NCBI GenBank assembly: GCA_038501625.1
Contig: JAZAYU010000085.1
Coordinates: 2,057,693 to 2,121,692, forward strand
Length of the DNA: 64,000 bases
Origin: Corbicula japonica
Taxonomy: Eukaryota > Mollusca > Bivalvia > Venerida > Cyrenidae
Direction: 5' to 3'
The notes beneath the pieces were generated by a model. That model ran no database searches. It worked only from the letters and a program-made list of their open reading frames with translations, and had not been told where the DNA came from. Both the position numbers and the translations under genes were made by a program. Of the stretch, positions 54,520 through 64,000 are shown one piece after another (positions within the stretch are counted from its first letter, which is position 1; every line of letters begins with the position of its first letter).

Positions 54520-56450
54520 ATTGTTACCCGGTTTCTTTTGATTGTTATAAAAGAAATACCTACGATTGTTATAGACAATAATATAAATTTGATAATAGAC
54601 TTTATAACTCTATTGATACATGGGTTCTATAGAACCACATTCCGTTCTTTGTTATAAAAGAAATACCAATACTATAAATTAGGTAATGACAAAAGATATT
54701 AAGTTTCTATTCAGACACAAATTCTTTAGAACCGCATTCCAATAAAAGAAATGCCAATAATATAAATTAGATAGTAATCAAAGATATTACGTATCTATTC
54801 ATACACCGATTCTATAGATTTCATTAATTGTTATTGTATAAGTAAATAATATAAATTTATGATAAAAGACATTACGTATTCTTTTGATACACGTCTTCTT
54901 TGAAGCACATTCTATTCTTTGTTAGCCTCGTTTTGAAAATTAGATAGTGATAAAAGATATTACGTTCCTATTCATACGTCGGTTCTTTGAAGCGTATTCA
55001 TTTAGTTCTATTATTGAAGATATCGGGTATTAATAAAAGGTGTTATAGGTATTGTTAACTGATTTCTATAGACATTATACCAATTCTATTAATTAGATAG
55101 TGATAAAACATATTACGTTTCTATTCATTCTTTGAAGCGCATTCCATGTATTGTCATTCAAAGAGTTCTATTATTGAAGATATTGATAAAAGGTATTATC
55201 GGCATTGTCAACTGATTTGTATAGACTTCATTCATTGTTCATAAAAGGTGATTATCGGCTTTTTGCTACGCGTCGCAGACAATTGATAAATGTTTCATTT
55301 TAGGACTGGGTGGTGTTTCTTTGATATAATATGTATTTTAAATTACTTTTAAAACCTGGAGTTGTTTTTAAATAAAATGTCTTTCATTTAATCTTTGGTT
55401 TAGCGATCACAGTATATGAAATAACGAGATATTTTTCTGACAGTGTACGAATAAAGTTTTATAGAGCTTAATTTATTATATCTTATTTAAAAACAAAATC
55501 ACTCACGCGTAAAATACACGTACCTGATCTTTACTCCACGCTATCCAAACATACAATGACAACGGTAATGAAACGTCGGTTAGACAGCTGAACATGTAAG
55601 CCTGATCAACCGCCGCCGCCGCTACAATCACCACCATAACTACGAACGTTCTGATTGAACGAAGAAACGTCACAGGTAAATACTTAAACGATGGGTCGGT
55701 CGCGCACTTGGGTAGAAATAAAGTTTTGTTCAGTTCTGTTCCAGTAATATGAGTTAATAATCAAAAAAATTACGTACTGTTCATATACCGCCGCGTTGAA
55801 GAGTATTTATTGAAGATAACGGGTATTGATAAGAGGTGTAATAGGTATTGTCAACTGACTTCTATAGACTTCTTTTTATTAAAAGGTGCTATTCACCTAT
55901 CCAAGTGATATAAGAAATTACGTTTTCTATTGACATGTCGGTTCTTGCTTCTTTGTTTAATAAAAGAAATACCTTTGATTGTTTAAGTCAATAATATAAT
56001 GACAAAAGACATTACGTTTTCTATTGATACACCGATTCTTTGAAGCGCATTCCATTAATTGTTATCAGAAATACCTTTGATGATTCGAGTCAATAATATA
56101 AATTAATGACAAAAGATATTACGTGTTCTATTGACACGCGGTTCTTTTGATTTCTTTGGAATAAAAGAAATGCCAAATACTATAAATTAGGTAATGACAA
56201 AAGACATAACTTCTCTATTGACATGTCGGTTCTTGTTTCTTTGTTTAATAAAAGAAATATCTTTGATTGTTTAAGTCAATAATATCATGACAAAAGATAT
56301 TAAGTTTCTATTCAGACACAAATTCTCTAGAACCGCATTGCATTCTTTGTTATAAAAGAAATGCCAATAATATAAATTAATGATAAAAGATATTACCTTT
56401 TCTATTGATACGTAGGTTCTTTTGATTTCTTTGTGATAAAAGGCCGCCGC
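54520..56450. repeat. AT-rich degenerate tandem repeat, two blocks
   Basis: Recurring blocks are AAAAGATATTACGTTTCTAT, TCATACACCGGTTCTTTGAA, GCGCATTCCATTCTTTG, TTATAAAAGAAATACC and AATAATATAAATTAGATAGT. They are dense at 54520-55260 and again at 55780-56450. Units are about 100-130 bases but too diverged to count reliably. The interval 55260-55780 is mostly unique. Confidence 0.6.
55524..55637 (-). CDS. Candidate first coding exon, membrane-like peptide
   Basis: On the minus strand ATG at 55637 opens 38 codons (MVVIVAAAAVDQ, then a hydrophobic AYMFSCLTDVSLPL..YVWIAW) up to CAG followed by a consensus donor GTACGTG, phase 0. It could encode a signal-anchor or transmembrane helix. The start lies in a GTG/GCG simple repeat that also occurs at 56446-56480, so the similarity to a real exon may be accidental. 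No downstream exon was found. Confidence 0.25.
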
Positions 56451-56726
56451 CGCCACATCCACCACCACCATAACTTCTACTACGACTTTATATTTAAAAA
56501 TGGTAAGTACAAACGACAAAATAAGACGCAACGCATAAATTCAGTTTACAAAACGTTTTAAAACAAGTTTAACACATTTTAAAACGTGAACATCAAAAAT
56601 GAGTACGACAATAACAAAAATCAAAACATTGCCTATGGTAAAATGCATACAAACTGACAAAAACGTGTTCGAACATGACAAAAATCAAAACATGATAAGC
56701 AATTATTAAAACAGTATATACATAAA

Positions 56727-57056
56727 TTAATATCCATAAGGTACTGTATCAAAATTATCCAATTTTCCGCGTGTCGTTTATACCATCTGATAAATTTTCT
56801 TTTCTTCTCTATTTTACAATTTTCTTTTTCTTTTATCTCTGCATATCTTGCTAGGGTTTGTTACTGTAAAGGTCTGGGTGTTCTTGGGATCAGTCACTAT
56901 TGCTTTTACTCTTTTAAAATTTATGAGTCTGCTATTTGTATAATTTAAAGTAAATCCTTTGACTTTGTATGTCTCTTTGTTTTTGTTGGTTCTGTATGTA
57001 TAATTTTCAGACACAAATTCTACGATGTACTCGCCTCCACTAAGCTCATCCTGTCT
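56727..57056 (-). pseudogene. Relic of a Polinton/adintovirus-type DNA polymerase B C-terminus
   Basis: On the minus strand, after a stop at 57057-57059, the frame reads DELSGGEYIVEF, ENYTYRT, then KVKGFTLNYTNS, and continues through TNPSKICRDKRKRK to a stop near 56814. Beyond it, in the same frame, are more residues ending DTVPYGY at a terminal TAA (56727), with two internal stops. This order matches the extreme C-terminus of protein-primed family B polymerases of Polinton/Maverick elements and adintoviruses, as recalled. Only this terminal piece remains. It is cut on the upstream side by the tandem repeat beginning at 57060. Confidence 0.65.
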
Positions 57057-57059
57057 TTA

Positions 57060-58395
57060 TTTTCGTGATTGTCGTACGCATTTTTTATATTACCGTTTTA
57101 AAATGTGTCAAGCGTGTTTCTATTTTCATACAGTTTGCGTATTATGTATACACTGTTGAAATAATTGTTAGTAATGTTTTCATTTTCGTTATGTTTAAAC
57201 ACGTTTTTGTCCGTTTACATGTATTTTTCCATAGACAATGTTTTCATTTTCGTGATTGTCGTACGCATATTTGATATTACCTTTTTAAAATGTGTTAAGC
57301 ATGTTTCTATTTTTATACTGCTTGCGTATTATGTATACACTGTTGAAATATTGTTAATAATGTTTTCATTTTCGTTATGTTTAAACACGTTTTTGTCCGT
57401 TTACATGTATTTTTCCATAGACAATGTTTTTATTTTCGTGATTGTCGTACGCATTTTTGATATTACCGTTTTAAAATGTGTAAAGCGTGTTTCTATTTAT
57501 TACATAATGATTGCGTAGATTTTGTTATTAAAATACATTTTGTTTAAATCAAACTTTTAAACTACAGTCAATGGGCGGTTGTAAAACACAAATTTCACAG
57601 TTGCGGTGTGCTGGAAAATTCATTCGCCATAAGGCTAGACAATAACAACTGCACCTACTTGTCTTAAAAATAATCACTTAACAAAATTGTCGTTTGATTT
57701 TCCTGCTTAAATTTTATCATTCGCACTGTATTTACAATTTTATATTACCGTTTTAAAATGTGTCAAGCGTGTTTCTATTTTCATACAGTTTGCGTATTAT
57801 GTATACACTGTTGAAATAATTGTTAGTAATGTTTTCATTTTCGTTATGTTTAAACACGTTTTTGTCCGTTTACATGTATTTTTCCATAGACAATGTTTTC
57901 ATTTTCGTGATTGCCGTATGCATATTTGATATAACCTTTCTTAAATGTGTTAAGCATGTTTCTATTTTTATACTGCTTGCGTATTATGTATACACTGTTG
58001 AAATATTTGTTAATAATGTTTTCATTTTCGTTATGTTTAAACACGATTTTGTCCGTTTACATGTATTTTTCCATAGACAATGTTTTCATTTTCGTGATTG
58101 TCGTACGCATTTTTGATATTACCGTTTTAAAATGTGTAAAGCGTGTTTCTATTTATTACATAATGATTGCGTAGATTTTGTTATTAAAATACATTTTGTT
58201 TAAATCAAACGTTTAAACTACAGTCAATGGGCGGTTGTAAAACACAAATTTCACAGTTGCGGTGTGCTGGAAAATTCGCCATAAGGCTAGACAATAACAA
58301 CTGCACCTACTTGTCTTAAAAATAATCACTTAACAAAATTGTCGTTTGATTTTCCTGCTTTAAATTTTATCATTCGCACTGTATTTACAATATGT
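57060..58395. repeat. Two-level tandem repeat: ~185-bp units inside ~655-bp blocks
   Basis: The short unit contains TTTTCGTGATTGTCGTACGC, ATATTACCGTTTTAAAATGT, CTGCTTGCGTATTATGTATA and CGTTATGTTTAAACACGTTT, repeated about every 185 bases. A longer block (57085-57739, repeated at 57740-58395) also includes ATGGGCGGTTGTAAAACACA and TAAGGCTAGACAATAACAAC. The frames at 57065-58174 are these repeats. Confidence 0.85.
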
Positions 58396-58493
58396 CGTCG
58401 GCCTATAAAATATGTCAGAACAAGTTTAGACAGATAAAGCCAAACAAACAAAAGAAAGAAGAAAACTGTGATGCATTGTCTTTCTAAAAGGAA

Positions 58494-61400
58494 ATGGTCT
58501 AAAACATGATTCTGTGGATCTGGCAATCACATGATTGGTCTAAGCCATGATTCTGTGGATCTGGCATATCTCATGATTTGTCTAAAACATGATTCTGTGG
58601 ATCTGGCATATTTCATGATTGTTCTAAAACATGATTCTGTGGATCTGGCATATCTCATGATTGGTCTAAAACATGATTCAGTTGATCTGGCATATATCAT
58701 GATTGGTCTTAAACATGATTCTGTTGATCTGGCATATCTCATGATTGGTCTAAAATATTATTCTGTTGATCTGGCAATCACATGATTGGTCTAAGCCATG
58801 ATTCTGTGGATCTGGCATATCTCATGATTTGTCTAAAACATAATTCTGTGGATCTGGCATATTTCATGATTGTTCTAAAACATGATTCTGTGGATCTGGC
58901 ATATCTCATGATTGGTCTAAAACATGAATCAGTTGATCTGGCATATATCATGATTGGTCTTAAACATGATTCTGTTGATCTGGCATATCTCATGATTGGT
59001 CTAAAATATTATTCTGTGGATCTGGCATATCTTTTGATTGGTCTAAATCATGATTCAGTTGATCTGGCATATCTCTGATTGGTCTAAAACATGATTCTGC
59101 GGATCTGGCATATCTCATGATTGGTCTAAAACATGATTCTGTGGATCGGTCATATCTCATGATTGATCTAAAACATGATTCTGGGGATCTGGCATATCTC
59201 ATGATTGGTCTAAAACATTATTCTGTGGATCTGGCATAATGCGTGATTGGTCTAAACATGACTCAGTTGATCTGGCATATCTCATGATTGGTCTAAAACA
59301 TGATTCTGTGGATCTGGCAATCACATGATATGTCTGAAATATGATTCTGTGGATCTGCCATATCTCAAAATTGATCTAAGACATGATTCTGTGGATCTGG
59401 CATATCTCATGATTGGTCTAAAACATGATTCTGTGGATCTTGCATTTCCCATGATTGGTCAAAAACATGATTCTGTGGATCTGGCATATCTCATGATTGG
59501 TCTAAAACATAATTCTGTGGATCTGGCATATCCCATGATTGGTCTAAAACCTGATTCTCTGGATCAGGTATATCCCATGATTGGTCTAAAACATGATTCT
59601 GCGGACCTGGTATATCTCATGATTGGTCTAAAATATGATTCTGTGGATCTGGCATAAGTCATGATTGGTCTAAAAACATAATTCTGTGGATCTGGCATAT
59701 CCCATGATTGGTCTAAAACATGATTCTGTGGATCTGGTATATCTCATGATTGGTCTAAAATATGATTCTGTGGATCTGGTATATCTCATGATTGGTCTTA
59801 AACATGATTCAGTTGATCTGGCATATTTCATGATGGGTCAAAAACATGATTCTGTGGATCTGGCATATCTCTGATTGGTCTAAAACATGATTCTGTGGAT
59901 CGGACATATTTCATGATTGGTCTGAAACATGATTCTGTGGATCTGGCATATCCCATGATATGTCTTAAACATGATTCTGTGGATCTGGCATATTTAATGA
60001 TTGGTCCAAAACATGCTTCTGTGGACCGGATATATTTCATGATTGGTCCAAAACATGATTCTGTGGATCTGGAAAACTCATGATTGGCCTAAAACATGAT
60101 TCTGTGGATCTGGCATATTTCATGATTGGTCTAAAACATGATTCTGTGGATCTGGAATATCTCATGATTGGTCTAAAACATGATTCTGTTGATCTGGCAT
60201 AACTCATGACTGGTCTAAAACATGATTCTGTGGATCTGGCATATTTCATGATTGATCTAAAACGTGATTCTGTGGATCTGGTAATCTCACGATTGGTCTA
60301 AAAGATGATTCAGTTGATCTGGCATATCTCACGATTGGTCTAAATCATGATTCTGTGGATCTGGCATATCTCATGATTGGTCTAAAACATGATTCAGCTG
60401 TTCTGGTATATCTCATGATTGGTCTTAAACATGATTCTGTTGATCTGGCATATCTCATGATTGGTCTAAAACATGATTCTGTGGATCTGGCAATCACATG
60501 ATATGTCTAAAACATGATTCTGTGGAATTGGCATATCTCATGATTGATTTAAAACATAATTCTGTTGATCTGGCATATCTCATGATTGGTCTAAATCATG
60601 ATTCTGTGGTACTGGCATATCTCATGATTGGTCTAAATCATTATTCTGTGGAATTGGCATATCTCATGATTGGCCTAAAACATGATTCTGTGGATCTGGC
60701 GTACCTCATGATTGATCTAAAACATGATACTGTGGATCTGGCATATCTCATGTTTGGTCTAAAACATGATTCTGTGCATCTGGCATTTCCCATGATTGGT
60801 CAAAAACATTATTCTGTGGATCTGGCATATCTCATGATTGGTCTAAAACATGATTCCGTGGATCTGGCAATCACATGATTGGTCTAAAACATGATTCTGT
60901 GGATCTGGCATATCTCATTTTTTGTCTAAAACATGATTCTGTGGATCTGGCATATCTCATGATTGGTCTAAAACATGACTCAGTTGATCTGGCATATCTC
61001 ATGATTGGTCTAAAACATGATTCTGTGGATCTGGCATATCTCGTGATTGGTCTAAAACATGGTTCTGTGGATCTGGCATATCTCATAATTGGTCTTAAAC
61101 ATGATTCAAGTTATCTGGCATATATCATGTTTGGTCTAAACCATGATTATGTGGATCTGGCATATCTTATGATTTGTCTAAAACATGATTTTGTGGATCT
61201 GGCATATTTCATGATTGGTCTAAAACATGATTCAGTGGATTTGGCATATCTCATTATTGGTCTCAAACATGATTCAGTTGATCTGGTATATCTCATGATT
61301 GATCTAAAACATGATTCTGTGGATCTGGTATATCTCATGATTGGTCTAAAACATGATTCTGTGGATCTTCCATATCTCTTGATTGGTGTAAAACATGACT

Positions 61401-64000
61401 CTGTGGATCTGGCATATCTCATGATTGGTCTAAAACATGATTCAGTGGATCTGGCATATCTCATGATTGGTCTAAAACATGATTCTGTGGATCTGGAACA
61501 TCTCATGATTGGTCTAAAACATGATTTTCTGTGGATCTGGAATATCTCATGATTTGTCTAAATCATGATTCTGTGGATCTGGCATTTTTCATGGTTGATC
61601 TATAACATGATTCAGTTGATCTGGCATATCTCAAGATTAGTCTAAAACATGATTCAGTTGATCTGACATATCTCATGATTGGTTTAATCATGATTCTGTG
61701 GATCTGGCATATCTCATGATTGGTCTAAATTATGATTCTGTGGATCTGGCATATCTCATGATTGGTTTAAAACATGATTCTGTGGATCTGGCATATCTCA
61801 AGATTGATCTAAAACATTATTCTGTGGATCTGGCATAACTCATGATTGGTCTAAAACATTATTCTGTGGATCTGGCGTATCTCATGATTGGTCTAAACAT
61901 GATTCAGTTGATCTGGCATATCTCACGATTGGTCTAAAACATGATTCTGCGGATCTGGCATATTTCATGATTGGTCTAAAACATTATTTTGTGGATCTGG
62001 CATATCTTTTGATTGGTCTAAACATGATTCAGTTGATCTGGCATATCTCATGATTTGTCTAAAACATGATTCTGTGGATCTGGCAATCACATGATATGTC
62101 TGAAACATGATTCTGTGGATCTGGCATATCTCAAAATTGATCTAAGACATGATTCTGTGGATCTGGCATATCTCATGATTGGTCTAAAACATGATTCTGT
62201 GGATCTGGCATTTCCCATGATTGGTCAAAAACATGATTCTGTGGATATCGCATATCCCATGATTGGTCTAAAACCTGATTCTCTGGATCAGGTATATCCC
62301 ATGATTGGTCTAAAACATGATTCTGTGGACCTGGTATATCTCAAGCTTGGTCTAAAATATGATTCTGTGGATCTGGTATACCTCATGATTTGTCTAACAC
62401 AAGATTCAGTTGATCTGGCTAATTTCATGATTGGTCTAAAACATGATTCTGTGGATCTGGTATATCCCATGATTGGTCAAAAACATAATTCTGTGGATCT
62501 GGCATAAGTCATGATTGGTTTAAAAACATGATTCTGTGGGTCTGGCATATCCCATGATTGGTCACAAACATGATTCTGTGGATCTGGTATATCTCATGAT
62601 TGGTCTAAAATATGATTCTGTGGATCTGGTATATCTCATGATTGGTCTTAAACATGATTCAGTTGATCTGGCATATTTCATCATTGGTCAAAAACATGAT
62701 TCTGTGGATCTGGTATATCTCTGATTGGTCTAAATCATGATTCTGTGGATCGGACATATTTCATGATTGGTCTAAAACATGATGCTGTGGATCTGGCATA
62801 TCTCATGATTGGTCTAAAACATGATTTTCTTGATCTGGCATATCCCGTGATTGGTCTAAAACATGATTTTCTGGATCTGGCATATCTGACGATTGGTGTA
62901 AAACATGATTAAGTTGATCTGGCATATTTCATTATTGGTCTCAAACATGATTCTGTGGATCCGGCATATCCCATCATTACTCTTAAACCTGATTCATTAA
63001 TTCTGGCATATCTCATGATTTGTCTAAAACATGATTCCGTGGATCTTGCATATTTCATGATTGATCTAAAACATGATTCTGTGGATCTGGCATATCTCAT
63101 GATTGGTCTAAAACATGATTCTGTTGATATGGCATATCTCATGATTGGTCCCAAACATGATTCTGTGGATCTGGCTTATCTCATGATTGGTCTAAAACAT
63201 GATTATGCGGATCTGGCATATCTCATTGTTGGTCTAAAACATGATTCTGTGGATCTGGCAATCACATGATTGGTCTAAAACATGATTCTGTGGATCTGGC
63301 ATATCTCATGATTTGTCTAAAACATGATTCTGTGGATCTGGCATATTTCATGATTGATCTAAAACATGATTCTGTGGATCATGCATATCTCATGATTGAT
63401 CTAAAACATGATTCACCTGTTCTGGCATATCTCATGATTGGTCTTAAGCATGATTCTGTTGATCTGGCATATCTCATGATTGGTCTAAAACATGATTCTG
63501 TGGAACTGGCATATCCCATGATTGGTCTAAATCATGATTCAGTTGATCTGGCATATCTCTGATTGGTCTAAAACATAATTCATTGGATCTGGCATATCTC
63601 ATGATTGGTCTTAAACATGATTCTGTGGATCTGGCATATCTCATGATTGGTCCCAAACATGATTCTGTGGATCTGGCATATCTCATTGTTGGTCTAAAAC
63701 ATGATTCTGCGGATTTGGCATATCTCATGATTGGTCTAAAACATTATTCTGTTGATATGGCATATCTGATGATTGGTCCCAAAGATGATTCTGTGGATCT
63801 GGCTTATCTCATGATTGGTCTCAAACATGATTCTGTGGATCCGGCGTATCCCATCATTACTCTTAAACCTGATTCATTAATTCTGGCATATCTCATGATT
63901 TGTCTAAAACATGATTCCGTGGATCTTGCATATTTCATGATTGATCTAAAACATGATTCTGTGGATCTGTCATATCTCACGATTGGTCTAAAACATGATT
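58494..64000. repeat. 42-bp minisatellite array, about 130 copies, continuing beyond the window
   Basis: The unit is CATGATTGGTCTAAAA followed by CATGATTCTGTGGATCTGGC and ATATCT. At 42 bases it is a multiple of three and has no stop in one frame of each strand: + reads MIGLKHDSVDLAYL and - reads RYARSTESCFRPIM, each 14 residues. Frames of up to 225 codons result, but one-base losses (GGCAATCACATG at 58522, 58773, 59316, 60489, 60866, 62082, 63257; also CATATCTCTGATTGG) end them. There is no start region, splice site or unique coding flank, so it is treated as satellite. Confidence 0.9.

Noticed and set aside
57065..58174. Phenylalanine/valine-rich frames
   Set aside because: They are readings of the 185-bp tandem unit; the same peptide recurs at each unit.
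58527..63728. Long repetitive proteins on both strands (14-residue repeats)
   Set aside because: Explained by a 42-bp satellite whose length is a multiple of three. Frames end at random one-base losses, and no unique coding flank or splice signal is present. Kept only as a finding to test.

Overview
This window is nuclear DNA from an animal, most likely a bivalve mollusc. The composition is AT-rich, there are no operons or bacterial gene spacing, the coding pieces are short and spliced, and most of the sequence is layered transposable elements and tandem repeats of kinds common in molluscs (pearl/Helitron-like elements with internal arrays, tRNA-derived SINEs, CR1/L2-like LINEs). The species cannot be determined from the sequence. 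Nearly all longer open reading frames are accidental frames through repeats.

Host genes. The one convincing gene is an interleukin-17-like cytokine on the + strand in three exons (31887-32346, 34155-34316, 35747-35931). It has a signal peptide, a furin-like site, the IL-17 cysteine pattern, matching splice phases and a downstream AATAAA. A decayed relic of its intron 1/exon 2 region lies at 48180-48506. A weaker two-exon candidate sits at the left edge (556-637 and 3631-3686, AATAAA at 3771).

Layout. 1-11 kb: intergenic/intronic DNA with short dispersed repeats, a palindromic MITE, foldback elements and a tRNA-Pro-derived SINE. 12-14 kb: Helitron/pearl-like element with two internal tandem arrays. 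16.4-18.1 kb: element with 13-bp inverted ends and a TTA duplication. 21.5-28.6 kb: an old LINE split by two DNA elements, one with 549-bp almost identical inverted repeats and an AAAAC target duplication (D1), the other with 13-bp ends and an internal ~168-bp array (D2). 29.5-31.4 kb: a second, 5'-truncated LINE. 31.9-36 kb: the IL-17-like gene, whose introns are full of repeats. 39.6-44.3 kb: a longer dead CR1/L2-like LINE with an SGNH-esterase ORF1, endonuclease and reverse transcriptase. Its 3' half and 1.5 kb of flank are duplicated at 48.5-52.9 kb, and that copy is broken by an 889-bp pogo/Tigger-like MITE. 45.8-47.6 kb: hAT-like element with an 8-bp duplication. 52.9-58.4 kb: short tandem repeats, strong hairpins, an AT-rich degenerate array, a Polinton/adintovirus-type DNA polymerase B relic and a two-level tandem repeat. 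58.5-64 kb: a 42-bp minisatellite array that runs off the right edge.

Repeat families named here: FB is the 128-bp foldback palindrome (arms start TTATAAAACTGAGCATGG). G is a ~140-bp repeat with core GCCACTGAACACGACAAATA. H is a repeat with core TTCTAGGGTGCACCAACC. No similarity search was run. Family names come from motif reading, and coordinates of degenerate repeats are approximate.
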